Shown here: positions 1 to 8,460 of the stretch, in pieces
Position numbering within the stretch: position 1 is the first letter of the stretch
How the letters are laid out: each line of letters opens with the position of its first letter
Made by a program: the position numbers and the translations under genes
Assembly: GCF_001612685.1 (NCBI RefSeq)
Contig: NZ_BDAY01000009.1
Location: forward strand, 186,001-250,000
Length of the DNA stretch: 64,000 nucleotides
Direction of reading: 5' to 3'
Origin: Nocardia altamirensis NBRC 108246
GTDB taxonomy: Bacteria; Actinomycetota; Actinomycetes; Mycobacteriales; Mycobacteriaceae
The notes under the pieces: model-generated
Told to the model about the DNA's origin: nothing
The model's database searches: none
The model's input: the letters and a program-made list of their open reading frames with translations, nothing else

Positions 1-281
1 TAGGCGGCCTCGTCGCCATCGGTGATGTCCAGGCGAGGCCGGTACTCGTCATCGCGGTCGAAGTAATGCGCGCCGTCGGCAGCGGTGACCACCCGGCTGC
101 GCAGCAGCGGATGTGCGGCGGCGAGCTCGTCGAGCACCCGGCGCAGGATCTGGACGTCGATGCCGCCGTGCACGGTGGAGCCGAGATACAGCGGCATGCC
201 GCCGGTGGGGACGCTGCCGAGCTTGGTGCCGGTGCCGAAGTAGGTGCTTTCGAACGGGGAAAGAGGGCGTTGCGTGGTCAT
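1..281 (-). CDS. PapA-like / condensation-domain acyltransferase, N-terminal part
   Basis: The gene runs off the left edge, so only about 93 codons are visible. Translation from the ATG at 281 begins MTTQRPLSPFESTYFGTG and contains AAHPLLRSR, the early conserved segment of condensation-domain and PapA5-type acyltransferases. The catalytic HHxxxD motif would lie further in and is not visible. Family members transfer acyl chains onto alcohols or amines of lipids such as phthiocerol-type waxes. The gene is divergent from a TetR gene, with an imperfect palindrome between them, so local control is likely. The family call is fairly sure; the substrate is unknown. Confidence 0.6.
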   Translation of the reverse strand, partial: MTTQRPLSPFESTYFGTGTKLGSVPTGGMPLYLGSTVHGGIDVQILRRVLDELAAAHPLLRSRVVTAADGAHYFDRDDEYRPRLDITDGDEAA

Positions 282-289
282 GCCCTCAA

Positions 290-329
290 CATACAGATGT
301 TTCAAACAACCGTCAGAAACGTATGTATG
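290..329. promoter_or_regulatory. Imperfect inverted repeat, likely TetR operator
   Basis: Arms at 290-303 (CATACAGATGTTTC) and 316-329 (GAAACGTATGTATG) match at 12 of 14 positions and are separated by 12 bases. The site lies between the divergent acyltransferase and TetR genes, where an autoregulated TetR protein would be expected to bind. A smaller perfect hairpin, CGGGC-GTAT-GCCCG, sits at 346-359 just before the TetR start. Binding is inferred. Confidence 0.5.
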
Positions 330-376
330 AAACGCTCGTCACAAACGGGCGTATGCCCGACTGCTAAGGTGCGAAG

Positions 377-934
377 GTGGGAACCCGAGACGACCTCCTC
401 GCCGCGGCCAAGCAGTGCCTTGCCGAACGCGGCTACGCGCGCACCACCGTGCGCGACATCGTGTCCGCCTCCGGCACCAACCTCGCGGCGATCAACTACC
501 ACTTCGGCACCCGCGACAAGCTGCTCTACCAGGCGATGCTGGAGTCGAGCTCGACTGCGGTGCAGCAGATCCTGGACTCGCTGCCCGCCGAGCACCCCGA
601 CGATCCGGCCGAGCGGCTGCACGCCTTCCTGCAGCGGCTCACCGACTCGTTCACCACGGACACCGCGCTCTGGTCGGCCAACGCCGAGAGCCTCGTCCAA
701 GCGCTGCACGCCCCCGATATCCGCACCGAGCTCGGTGCGGCCCAGGGCCGTGCGCGCGCGGGACTTTCCGATCTGTTCGGCGACGAACCGGCCGATCCCG
801 CCGTCGGCGCCGTGCTGCAGACCATGATCGGCGGGCTGCTCATCCAATGGCTGATCGACCCGGACCACGCACCGACCGCCGACACCATCGTGGCGGGCCT
901 GCGCGCACTGGCGGAGCGCACCGGCCCCGAGTGA
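377..934 (+). CDS. TetR family transcriptional regulator
   Basis: A 185-residue protein with GTG start. The N-terminal HTH is typical of the family: ARTTVRDIVSASGTNLAAIN followed by YHFGTRDKLLYQAM, roughly residues 20-55. The remainder is the helical ligand-binding and dimerisation domain. It is divergent from the PapA-like acyltransferase and shares its promoter region, which holds a 14-bp-arm inverted repeat. Repression of that neighbour and of itself is the simplest reading. The ligand cannot be read from the sequence. Confidence 0.85.
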   Translation: MGTRDDLLAAAKQCLAERGYARTTVRDIVSASGTNLAAINYHFGTRDKLLYQAMLESSSTAVQQILDSLPAEHPDDPAERLHAFLQRLTDSFTTDTALWSANAESLVQALHAPDIRTELGAAQGRARAGLSDLFGDEPADPAVGAVLQTMIGGLLIQWLIDPDHAPTADTIVAGLRALAERTGPE

Positions 935-991
935 TCAACTCGCCGACCCGAGATACCGTCGGCGCCAGGACCGATCACCCATGCTGGACCG

Positions 992-1723
992 ATGGCGATT
1001 CTGCTGGCGCTGGTGTCGATGTGCTCCACGCTGATCGGTGGGCTCGTCGCTGTACGCATCGGCGACCGCAAACACCTGGTGCTCGGCCTCGCCGCGGGTG
1101 TGATGCTCGGCGTCGTCTTCTTCGATCTGCTGCCCGAGGCGCTGGAACAGTCCGGTCAGCTGATACTCGGGGTGCCCGCCGCGTTGCTCGCCGCGGTCGT
1201 CGGCTTCCTCACCATCCATGTGATCGAGCGCGCGGTCGCCATCCACACCGGCCATGAGCACGAATTCGGCACGCACACACACGGTTTCGAATCGGTCGGA
1301 CTCATTGCCGCGGCAGGCCTGATCTTCCACAGCCTGCTCGACGGCTTCGGTATCGGCCTCGGCTTCCAGGCGGGCGCCACCGTCGGCGCCGCCGTGGCGA
1401 TCGCGGTGATCTCGCACGACTTCGCCGACGGCTTCAACACTTTCACGATCTCGACGCTCTACGGCAACGCCCGCAAGCGGGCGCTGATCCTGCTCGGACT
1501 CGACGCGCTCGCCCCGGTGGTCGGCGCGGTGATCGGCACGCTGATCCGCGTTCCGGACGGGGCGGTCGGCCTCTACCTCGGCTACTTCGCGGGTTTCCTG
1601 CTCTACCTCGCGACCGCCGACATCCTGCCCGAGGCGCACGCCGTGCACCCGTCCCGGCTCACCCTGGCCTGCACGGTGCTCGGCGCAGGCCTCATGCTCA
1701 TCGTCGCCGCATTGAACCACTGA
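992..1723 (+). CDS. ZIP family divalent metal transporter
   Basis: A 243-residue integral membrane protein with about eight hydrophobic segments. Family marks are the early GVMLGVVFFDLLPEALE helix, a short His-containing loop near residues 85-95 (HTGHEHEFGTHTHG), and the metal-site helices FHSLLDGFGIGLGF and SHDFADGFNTFT. ZIP proteins move zinc, iron or manganese into the cytoplasm. It begins 57 bases after the TetR stop and is followed by a convergent VOC gene. Which metal it carries is not evident, and no zinc-type operator was recognised upstream. Confidence 0.85.
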   Translation: MAILLALVSMCSTLIGGLVAVRIGDRKHLVLGLAAGVMLGVVFFDLLPEALEQSGQLILGVPAALLAAVVGFLTIHVIERAVAIHTGHEHEFGTHTHGFESVGLIAAAGLIFHSLLDGFGIGLGFQAGATVGAAVAIAVISHDFADGFNTFTISTLYGNARKRALILLGLDALAPVVGAVIGTLIRVPDGAVGLYLGYFAGFLLYLATADILPEAHAVHPSRLTLACTVLGAGLMLIVAALNH

Positions 1724-1741
1724 GGTTGCGGCACTGCGTGA

Positions 1742-2167
1742 TCAGAAGATTGTCCGCGGCATCAGCACGACCCGCCAGCCGTCCGGATCGGGAAAGGTCA
1801 ACGCGCCGTTGCGAGTCCAGTACGGATTCGCCGCCTCGACCTGATCGACACCGAACGCCGTGAGCCGCTCGGCCACCTCGGCCACCTGCGCCGCACTCGT
1901 GAAGTACAGCACCAGCAGGTTTTCCGCAGTCGGCGCCGCACCAGGACTGCCATCCTCATGCGTGACGAATTCCAAGTGATAGTTCTCCCCCGGCAGCCCG
2001 ACCAGCACGCCGTCATATCCCTCGTGCTTCCCGAACCGCAAAAGCTCACGCAACCCGAGCCCCTCGACATAGAACCGCACCACCGCGTCGAGCCGGTCCG
2101 TCTGCCTGGCGATGCGGACCTGCGCGACCGGCAACGAATCGGGCCACACGTCGTTCTCTGCTCCCAT
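1742..2167 (-). CDS. VOC (glyoxalase/bleomycin resistance) family protein
   Basis: A 141-residue protein from the ATG at 2167 (MGAENDVWPDSLPVAQVRIA). It has the two-half VOC layout: RIARQTDRLDAVVRFYVEGL at the start and GALTFPDPDGWRVVLMP at the end, with one likely metal Glu in the HLEFVTHE stretch. VOC proteins include lyases, dioxygenases and drug-binding proteins, so no reaction is assigned. The reading frame stays open further upstream, but those codons overlap the promoter of the divergent HTH gene, so the shorter start is preferred. Confidence 0.75.
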   Translation of the reverse strand: MGAENDVWPDSLPVAQVRIARQTDRLDAVVRFYVEGLGLRELLRFGKHEGYDGVLVGLPGENYHLEFVTHEDGSPGAAPTAENLLVLYFTSAAQVAEVAERLTAFGVDQVEAANPYWTRNGALTFPDPDGWRVVLMPRTIF

Positions 2168-2217
2168 GCTGCGATCAAGCACAGACACCGCATCGAAATT
2201 CCCCAGGTGGATCGCAG

Positions 2218-2238
2218 CTATAGCGTCACACGCTATAG
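2218..2238. promoter_or_regulatory. 21-bp perfect palindrome, putative operator of the toxin-antitoxin-like module
   Basis: The arms CTATAGCGT (2218-2226) and ACGCTATAG (2230-2238) are exact inverted copies around CAC. The site ends 8 bases before the ATG of the HTH gene, where an autoregulating antitoxin would overlap the core promoter and ribosome binding site. It also lies upstream of the divergent VOC gene. Confidence 0.65.
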
Positions 2239-2246
2239 TTGAGGCC

Positions 2247-2765
2247 ATGTCCGATCGGAGCGATCTGTTGCGCGAGGTGATGCTGGAAACAGGCACCACC
2301 CAATCCGAGCTGTCACGGGTGAGCGGCGTCCGTCAATCCAGTATCAGCCAGGCCTTGTCCGGCAAATTGAATCTGAGCGACGAACAGCTCGAGCGACTGC
2401 TCTCATGCATGGGCTACCGCCTCGAAGTCGTGCGGCGGCACGTCGTCCCCGAACTGACTCGTTCCGAGCGCCGGTCGTGGCAGTTGCACCGAAAGCTCTC
2501 CACCCACTTGACCCGATCGAGTCTCCAGTCGTGGCGGCCACGTATTGAACGCAATCTGAAACGGTTGCGCGAGGGGGTATCCGGCCAGCCGCACGTACGG
2601 AATATCGATCGCTGGGAGTCGCTGATCGACCATGGCGATGTGCCGGGAATCCACCGTGTCCTGACCGGTCTCGACCGCGATTCGATCGAAATGCGTGAGG
2701 TCTCGCCAATGGGCGGGCTGCTCCCACAGAACGAACGTGCCGACGTGCTGCGACTGGCCGGCTGA
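2247..2765 (+). CDS. HTH domain protein, putative antitoxin of a nucleotidyltransferase toxin
   Basis: A 172-residue protein. Residues 1-55 hold an XRE-like helix-turn-helix (TQSELSRVSGVRQSSISQAL, then LNLSDEQLERLLSCMGYRLE). The rest is basic and helical with no recognised enzyme motif. Its TGA overlaps the ATG of the next gene by one base, a strict coupling typical of toxin-antitoxin pairs. The 21-bp palindrome just before its start supports autoregulation. The start at 2247 is chosen because upstream codons would run through the palindrome. The antitoxin role is inferred from gene order and partner family. Confidence 0.65.
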   Translation: MSDRSDLLREVMLETGTTQSELSRVSGVRQSSISQALSGKLNLSDEQLERLLSCMGYRLEVVRRHVVPELTRSERRSWQLHRKLSTHLTRSSLQSWRPRIERNLKRLREGVSGQPHVRNIDRWESLIDHGDVPGIHRVLTGLDRDSIEMREVSPMGGLLPQNERADVLRLAG

Positions 2766-3328
2766 TGCGGCGAGATCAGTTGGAGCACGCCATACGCACG
2801 GCGTGCCAGATCGTCGGCCAACCCGAGGTGATCGTGGTCGGCTCCCAATCAATCCTCGGTACCTTCGATGAGGGTCAGCTCCCACCGAACGCCACGATGT
2901 CATTAGAGGTCGACATACTCCCGATCGGCAGCGACAACGCCGAAGTTGTGCGGCTGGCGGACCTCATCGAAGGGGTGGCCGGTGAGTTCTCGCCGTTCGA
3001 GGAACTGCACGGCTTCAGCATCGACGGAGTCGACATGGAGACGTCCACACTCCCAGACGGGTGGCGGAGTCGGCTGGTCAAGGTGCAGAACGCCAACACG
3101 GCCGCGCCGTCTGGCGATCCACAGTTCACCGGGTGGTGCCTCGACAAGGAGGACCTCTGCGTCGCGAAGCTGTGCGCCTTTCGCGAAAAGGATCAGAACT
3201 TCGTGGCCGCATTGCTCGAGGCCGAGCTCGTTGCCGCTGGCGTGATTGCCGAACGACTGCCGACCGTCCCAGAACGCTACATACCCGCGACAGAGCGCGC
3301 GCTCGGATGGATCCGCTGCTGGCTTTAG
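2765..3328 (+). CDS. Nucleotidyltransferase-fold protein (DUF6036-like), putative toxin
   Basis: A 187-residue protein. VVGSQSILG at residues 24-32 fits the GS motif of the polymerase-beta-like nucleotidyltransferase fold. MSLEVDILP at residues 45-53 gives the acidic pair E48/D50 in place of the usual DxD. The C-terminal half has a Cys-rich, Lys-rich stretch (GWCLDKEDLCVAKLCAFREK), common in DUF6036 and AbiEii-like proteins. Related nucleotidyltransferases such as MenT and AbiEii modify tRNA or other targets with nucleotides. It is coupled to the HTH gene and followed by a strong hairpin. The toxin role is inferred. Confidence 0.6.
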   Translation: MRRDQLEHAIRTACQIVGQPEVIVVGSQSILGTFDEGQLPPNATMSLEVDILPIGSDNAEVVRLADLIEGVAGEFSPFEELHGFSIDGVDMETSTLPDGWRSRLVKVQNANTAAPSGDPQFTGWCLDKEDLCVAKLCAFREKDQNFVAALLEAELVAAGVIAERLPTVPERYIPATERALGWIRCWL

Positions 3329-3383
3329 GTCAAGACCGGCGCGAACACTACATGAACCTCCTCCGCGGGATTGCACAAGTGCG

Positions 3384-3413
3384 GGCCGTCCCCGGTGAAA
3401 ACCGGGGACGGCC
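3384..3413. terminator. Strong intergenic hairpin, probable bidirectional terminator
   Basis: A perfect 13-bp stem (GGCCGTCCCCGGT at 3384-3396 with its complement at 3401-3413) around a GAAA loop. It lies between the convergent nucleotidyltransferase and metE-like genes, where it can serve both. No long T run follows. Confidence 0.7.
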
Positions 3414-3442
3414 AACGTTATTCCGTTCGTGCCGACTCGCGA

Positions 3443-5746
3443 CTACTCGGACTCCAGCGCCCGCCTGCGCACCCGGCGCGCCGCCGCAACGAGGTTGCGT
3501 AGCGACGGCTCCAGCTGCCAGTAGTGCCTGGTCTTCAGACCACCGTCCGGGTTCGCCCACAGGCGTTCCGGTGTGATGGCTTCCGCTGCGGCGGTGAGCA
3601 ATTCGTCGAGCTCGTCGATGTCGGGGATCCGGGCCGACCTGCTCTCGTACACGCCGGGACCGACGCCGTGGCTCAGGCCGTGCCCGGTCGCACTGTCGCC
3701 CTTGAGCGCGGTGAGCACCCACTCGATCGAGCGGGTCGCGACGATCGCGGTGACGTCGGCATCGAGTTCCTCGATCGCCTCGACCACCTCGGCGCGGCCG
3801 GAATAGCCGATGTGCGTGTGGATCTGGGTGTCCGGCTTGACGCCGGAGGTGGCCAGCCGGAACGCGCCGACCGCCCAGCGCAGATACTCCGCCCTGCCCT
3901 CCGGCCGCAACGGCAGCATCTCCCGGATCGCGGGCTCGTCGACCTGAATGATCGCGATGCCCGCCTTCTCCAGATCCGCCAGCTCGTCGCGGATCGCCAA
4001 CGCCACCTGATCCGCGGTCTCGTGCAACGGCTGATCCTGCCGCACGAAGGAGCGCGCGATCATGGTGACCGGCCCGGTGACCATGCCCTTGACCGGCTTC
4101 TCGGTCAGCGACTGGGCGTAGCTGAGCCACTCCACCGACATCGGCTCCGGCCGCGACACGTCGCCGTAGACGATCGGCGGTCGCACACAACGGGATCCGT
4201 ACACCTGCACCCAGCCGAAGCGGGTGGTCGCGAAGCCGTCGAGCAGCTCGGCGAAGTACTGGATCATGTCGTTGCGCTCGTGCTCGCCGTGCACGAGCAC
4301 GTCGAGCCCGATGTCCTCCTGCAGCCGGATCGTCGCCTCGATCTCGGCTTCGATCCGCTTGCGGTAGTCGTCGTAGGACAGTCTGCCCTGGCCGAGATCG
4401 TGGCGCGCCTGCCGAATCTTGGTGGTCTGCGGGAACGAACCGAGCGTCGTCGCAGGCACCGGCGGCAGATTCAGCCTGGCCTGCTGCGCTTCCCGACGCA
4501 CCTCGTAGGGTTCCCGAGACCGCATCTCCGGCGTGACGGCGTAAACCCGTTGCCGCACAGCGTGCTTCTGCTTGAAATGCACCTCGGTCGGCCGCTTGCG
4601 CCAGCTCTCCGACGGCCCGTCGGTGAGCGCCTTGGCGAGCGAAACCACCTCGCCCACCTTCTGTTTCGCGAAGACGAGCCGGTCGGCGACATTACCGAGA
4701 ATGTCGTATTCGATGAGCGTGTCGTACGGCACGTGCAGCAGCGTCGTTCCGGTCGACACCACCAGATCCGGGCACACCTGCGCCAGCTGGTTCAGGTACT
4801 CGAGTGTCACGTACCGATCGGCCCGCCACACATTGCGACCGCTGATCACACCGGCGTACAAGCGCTTACGGCGGATGCCGGGAATCCCCGCGAGCTCCTC
4901 CGGCCGGATGCGGTAGCTGGCCAGGTCGAGGCCGATGGCCTCCACATTGGTGCCAGCCAGGATCCGCAGCGCCTCACCGAAATCGCCGTACTGCCCCGTG
5001 ACGAGCATGCGCGGACGCAACGGCGCCTTCGATAGTCGGTGATAGGCGGCCTCGAACGCGGCGAGTTCCGCAGGCGTGCGCTCGCTGGTGAACGCGGGCT
5101 CGTCCAGCTGCACGCACGTCGAGCCGCGCTTGGCGAGGATCTCGAACAGTTCCTCGTACACCGGGAGCAGCTTGTCCAGCAGCTGCAGCGTGTCGAACTG
5201 GTCCTCGCCGGGGACCTGCCCCGCCTTGGACAACAGCAGCAGCGAGAGCGGGCCGAGCACCACCGGCCGCAACTCGATGCCCCGCGCATTGGCCCGGTCG
5301 AATTCGTCGAGCAGCGCCTCGGGGTGCAACGAGAATGCGGTGTCGGCCGCCAATTCCGGCTGCCGGTAGTGGTAATTCGTGCCGAAGAACCGCACCAATT
5401 CCAGCGGCGGCAGGTCCGGCCTGCCGCGCGCCATCAAGAAATACAAGTCGAGCGGATCCAGCTCGTCCTGAAACGACTGGAACCGCTTCGGCACCGCGCC
5501 GAACAACAGCGCGTTGTCGAGCACGTGGTCGTAGAACGAAAAAGTGTTGCCGGGGACCTGGGTCAACCCGGTGGCGGCGAGTTCGTTGAACTGCCGTTCC
5601 TGAATGTCACGGCCCACCGCGAGCAGTTCCTCGCGGGGGATCGCACCGCGCCAATAGGCCTCGAGCGCTCGCTTGAGTTCTCGATGCGGTCCGATCCGCG
5701 GGTAGCCGAGAATGCTCGACCCGTAGCCGTCGGTCACGTTCACCAT
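3443..5746 (-). CDS. MetE-type methyltransferase homologue lacking most zinc ligands
   Basis: A 767-residue protein, full length for cobalamin-independent methionine synthase. Both barrels are recognisable: N-terminal ILGYPRIGPHRELK; C-terminal TTLGSFPQT, VHGEHERNDMIQYF, YGSRCVRPP and IIQVDEPAI. MetE activates homocysteine through a zinc held by His, Cys, Glu and Cys (E. coli H641, C643, E665, C726). Here the HTHMCY-like motif reads HTHIGY (H645 kept, Cys to Gly647), the Glu position is Val669, and NPDCGLKTR reads NPDGGLKTR (Gly735). The frame is intact and strongly coding. The fold and probably the homocysteine/folate pockets remain, but normal chemistry is doubtful. The ATG at 5746 has GGGAG upstream. 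It may have a different reaction or a regulatory role. Confidence 0.85.
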   Translation of the reverse strand: MVNVTDGYGSSILGYPRIGPHRELKRALEAYWRGAIPREELLAVGRDIQERQFNELAATGLTQVPGNTFSFYDHVLDNALLFGAVPKRFQSFQDELDPLDLYFLMARGRPDLPPLELVRFFGTNYHYRQPELAADTAFSLHPEALLDEFDRANARGIELRPVVLGPLSLLLLSKAGQVPGEDQFDTLQLLDKLLPVYEELFEILAKRGSTCVQLDEPAFTSERTPAELAAFEAAYHRLSKAPLRPRMLVTGQYGDFGEALRILAGTNVEAIGLDLASYRIRPEELAGIPGIRRKRLYAGVISGRNVWRADRYVTLEYLNQLAQVCPDLVVSTGTTLLHVPYDTLIEYDILGNVADRLVFAKQKVGEVVSLAKALTDGPSESWRKRPTEVHFKQKHAVRQRVYAVTPEMRSREPYEVRREAQQARLNLPPVPATTLGSFPQTTKIRQARHDLGQGRLSYDDYRKRIEAEIEATIRLQEDIGLDVLVHGEHERNDMIQYFAELLDGFATTRFGWVQVYGSRCVRPPIVYGDVSRPEPMSVEWLSYAQSLTEKPVKGMVTGPVTMIARSFVRQDQPLHETADQVALAIRDELADLEKAGIAIIQVDEPAIREMLPLRPEGRAEYLRWAVGAFRLATSGVKPDTQIHTHIGYSGRAEVVEAIEELDADVTAIVATRSIEWVLTALKGDSATGHGLSHGVGPGVYESRSARIPDIDELDELLTAAAEAITPERLWANPDGGLKTRHYWQLEPSLRNLVAAARRVRRRALESE

Positions 5747-5899
5747 GAGCGCGCTGCTCCCTTCGATGGCTGCGCGGCGCCCATCACTAACGATGGCCGC
5801 CGCACGCTCTTGCGCCTGGGTTGCTGTCGGTGCGGTCCGCGACGCGGTCGCGACCAGTAGAACCGGTCCGTGCCACGGTCGCGGCCGATCCGGCCTAGC

Positions 5900-6772
5900 T
5901 CAGGCCCGGTTGTACTGGTAGAAACCGGCGCCGGTCTTCTTGCCGAGCAATCCAGCTTCGACCATACGCATGAGCAGCGGCGGAGCCGAGTACAGCGGCT
6001 CCTTGAATTCCTGGTACATCGAATCGGCGATCGACTTCACCGTGTCGAGGCCGACCAGGTCGGTCAGCGCCAGCGGGCCCATCGGGTGGGCACAGCCGAG
6101 CACCATCGCCTTGTCGACGTCGTCCTTGGTGGCGAAGCCGGACTCGACCATCCGGATGGCCGAGAGCAGGTACGGCACCAGCAGCGCGTTCACCACGAAA
6201 CCGGACCGGTCCGCGGAGCGGACGACCTGCTTGTCCAGCACGTCGCCTGCGAACGCCTCGGCCCGCTTGGACACGGCCTCGCTGGTCTTCAGCGTGGTGA
6301 CCAGCTCGACCAGCGGCAGCACCGGCACCGGGTTGAAGAAGTGCATGCCGACCACGCGCTCGGGCTGGGTGGTGGCGACGGCGATCTTCATGATCGGGAT
6401 GGACGAGGTGTTGGAGGCGAGCACCGCCGACGGATCGGTGACGACCTTGTCGAGCTCGGCGAAGATCGCCGTCTTGACCTTCTCGTCCTCGAGCACCGCC
6501 TCGACCACCAGCTGGCGGTCGGCGAAGTCGTTGAGGTCGGAGGTGAAACGCAGCCGCCATGCCGCCTGCTCACGTTCCCGCTCGGTGATCTTGCCGCTGC
6601 TGACGCCGCGGTCGAGCGAGCGAAGGATGCGGGCGCGGCCTGCAGCGGCCAGTTCCCTGGTCTGTTCGAAAACGAGCACGTCGACGTGCGCCCTGGCGCA
6701 CACCTCCGCGATTCCGGCACCCATCTGTCCGGCGCCGATGATGCCGACGCGCTGAATCTTCTCGCTGCTCAC
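5900..6772 (-). CDS. fadB2: 3-hydroxybutyryl-CoA dehydrogenase
   Basis: A 290-residue NAD-dependent enzyme. It has the Rossmann motif GIIGAGQMGAGIAEVCA at residues 10-26, the substrate-side SNTSSIPI and GMHFFNPVPVLPLVEL with the catalytic His, and the C-terminal PMGPLALTDLVGLDT helix domain. It oxidises (S)-3-hydroxyacyl-CoA, chiefly hydroxybutyryl-CoA, to acetoacetyl-CoA in fatty-acid or C4 metabolism. It lies downstream of and codirectional with aceA, the same pairing as icl1-fadB2 in M. tuberculosis, but two hairpins separate the genes, so co-transcription may be partial. Confidence 0.92.
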   Translation of the reverse strand: MSSEKIQRVGIIGAGQMGAGIAEVCARAHVDVLVFEQTRELAAAGRARILRSLDRGVSSGKITEREREQAAWRLRFTSDLNDFADRQLVVEAVLEDEKVKTAIFAELDKVVTDPSAVLASNTSSIPIMKIAVATTQPERVVGMHFFNPVPVLPLVELVTTLKTSEAVSKRAEAFAGDVLDKQVVRSADRSGFVVNALLVPYLLSAIRMVESGFATKDDVDKAMVLGCAHPMGPLALTDLVGLDTVKSIADSMYQEFKEPLYSAPPLLMRMVEAGLLGKKTGAGFYQYNRA

Positions 6773-6863
6773 GTCCCGCTCCTGCTGTTTGTCTGGCTAG
6801 TCGGTGGCTTGTGAAGGTTCTGCTCTGATGAAGCGAGCCTTCGATGGACCAACGTATAGGGAT

Positions 6864-6897
6864 GCCCTCCCCACTGGGGCTGTTCAGTGGGAAGGGC
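6864..6897. terminator. Hairpin downstream of aceA (second of two)
   Basis: Arms GCCCTCCCCACTG (6864-6876) and CAGTGGGAAGGGC (6885-6897) pair at 12 of 13 positions around an 8-base loop. It follows the stronger 6903-6942 hairpin in the aceA direction and may reinforce termination or protect mRNA ends. Confidence 0.5.
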
Positions 6898-6902
6898 GGT
6901 GG

Positions 6903-6942
6903 AACATCCTTCCGCGGCACCGCTCTGCCGCGGAAGGATGTT
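6903..6942. terminator. Strong hairpin downstream of aceA
   Basis: A perfect 16-bp stem (AACATCCTTCCGCGGC at 6903-6918 with its complement at 6927-6942) and an 8-base loop, starting 40 bases after the aceA stop in the direction of transcription. It probably terminates or attenuates read-through into fadB2. Confidence 0.7.
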
Positions 6943-6981
6943 CGAGGGCCGGACCCTTGCGGGCCCGAAAGGTGTTGCGGA

Positions 6982-8271
6982 TCAGTGGAACTGACCCTCT
7001 TCGGTGGAGCCCTTCAGCGCCGCCGTCGAGGTGTTCGGGTCGACGGTGGTCGCGATGGTGTCGAAGTAACCGGCACCGACCTCACGCTGGTGCTTGACCG
7101 CGGTGAAGCCACGCTCGGCGGCGGCCTTGAACTCGCGCTCCTGCAGGTCGACGAAGGCGGTCATGCCCTCGCGGGCGTAGCCGTAGGCCAGGTCGAACAT
7201 GCCGTAGTTGAGCGAGTGGAAGCCGGCCAGGGTGATGAACTGGAACTTGAAGCCCATGGCGCCGAGCTCACGCTGGAACTTCGCGATGGTCGCGTCGTCC
7301 AGGTGCGCCTTCCAGTTGAAGGACGGCGAGCAGTTGTAGGCCAGCAGCTGGTCCGGGAACTCGCTGCGGACGGCCTCGGAGAACTTGCGCGCGACCTCGA
7401 GGTCAGGGACGCCGGTCTCCATCCAGATGAGGTCGGCGTAGGGGGCGTAGGCCTTGGCACGCGCGATGCAGGGATCGATGCCGTTCTTGGTGCCGAAGAA
7501 GCCCTCGGCGGTGCGGGTGCCGTCCAGGAACTCGCGGTCGCGCTCGTCCACATCGGAGGTGATGAGGGTCGCGGCTTCGGCGTCGGTGCGGGCGATGATC
7601 ACCGAGGGCACACCGGCGACGTCGGACGCGAGACGCGCGGAGGTCAGGGTGCGGATGTGCTGCTGGGTCGGGATCAGCACCTTGCCACCGAGGTGGCCGC
7701 ACTTCTTCTCCGAGGCGAGCTGGTCTTCCCAGTGCACGCCTGCGGCGCCGGCCGCGATCATGGCCTTCTGCAGCTCGTAAGCGTTCAGCGCGCCACCGAA
7801 GCCTGCTTCGGCGTCGGCGACGATCGGGGCGAGCCAGTTCTTGACGGAGTCGTCGCCCTCGACCTTGGCGATCTCGTCGGCGCGCAGCAGCGCGTTGTTG
7901 ATGCGGCGCACCACGTTCGGCACCGAGTTGGCCGGGTACAGCGACTGGTCCGGGTAGGTGTGGCCGGACAGGTTCGCGTCACCGGCGACCTGCCAACCGG
8001 ACAGGTAGATGGCCTTCAGGCCGGCCCGGACCTGCTGGACCGCCTGGTTGCCGGTGAGGGCGCCGAGGGAGTTGATGTAGTCCTCGTTGTTGACGAGATC
8101 CCAGAGGATCTCCGAACCGCGACGGGCGAGAGTGGCCTCTTCGACGACGGTGCCCTGGAGCTTCGAAACCTGCTCCGCGGTGTAGTTACGGGTGACGCCC
8201 TTCCAGCGGGGGTTGGTGTCCCAATCCTGCTGGATTTCCGCAGCGGTCTTCGGGGTGCCGGCGTTCGACAT
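6982..8271 (-). CDS. aceA: Isocitrate lyase
   Basis: A 429-residue protein from the ATG at 8271 ([17 protein letters not shown]), with GGAG upstream. It carries the catalytic signature [15 protein letters not shown] and the substrate segment [13 protein letters not shown]. The enzyme splits isocitrate into glyoxylate and succinate, opening the glyoxylate shunt for growth on fatty acids and acetate. Length and sequence match the short actinobacterial Icl1 type. The upstream 500 bases carry RamB-like motifs, and a ramB gene lies at 48.7 kb. fadB2 follows downstream. An open frame upstream adds 26 codons without family likeness and was rejected as the start. Confidence 0.97.
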   Translation of the reverse strand: MSNAGTPKTAAEIQQDWDTNPRWKGVTRNYTAEQVSKLQGTVVEEATLARRGSEILWDLVNNEDYINSLGALTGNQAVQQVRAGLKAIYLSGWQVAGDANLSGHTYPDQSLYPANSVPNVVRRINNALLRADEIAKVEGDDSVKNWLAPIVADAEAGFGGALNAYELQKAMIAAGAAGVHWEDQLASEKKCGHLGGKVLIPTQQHIRTLTSARLASDVAGVPSVIIARTDAEAATLITSDVDERDREFLDGTRTAEGFFGTKNGIDPCIARAKAYAPYADLIWMETGVPDLEVARKFSEAVRSEFPDQLLAYNCSPSFNWKAHLDDATIAKFQRELGAMGFKFQFITLAGFHSLNYGMFDLAYGYAREGMTAFVDLQEREFKAAAERGFTAVKHQREVGAGYFDTIATTVDPNTSTAALKGSTEEGQFH

Positions 8272-8460
8272 CTCTGACTCCACTTCCTCGTTTAGGTCGA
8301 TGTGCCCCACGGCCGAGCGGATAAACAGCTCGTACTGCTGGAGCGGCAATTTGCAGGCTTGCTAGGCCCATGGGGTGTACTTCCACACGATTGCACAATG
8401 AGAAATGGCCGTCTACCTGTTGCTAATGTGAATCTCAGCTAGGTTTCGTCAAGCGTTTGC

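Noticed and set aside
346..359. CGGGC-GTAT-GCCCG hairpin as a terminator or attenuator
   Set aside because: Too short and G/C-rich to separate from background; kept only as a remark under the TetR operator.
5747..5899. Riboswitch (cobalamin or SAM) before the MetE homologue
   Set aside because: The leader is only about 150 bases, shows small hairpins such as GACCGGTTCTACTGGTC, and has no recognisable B12-box or SAM-riboswitch core.
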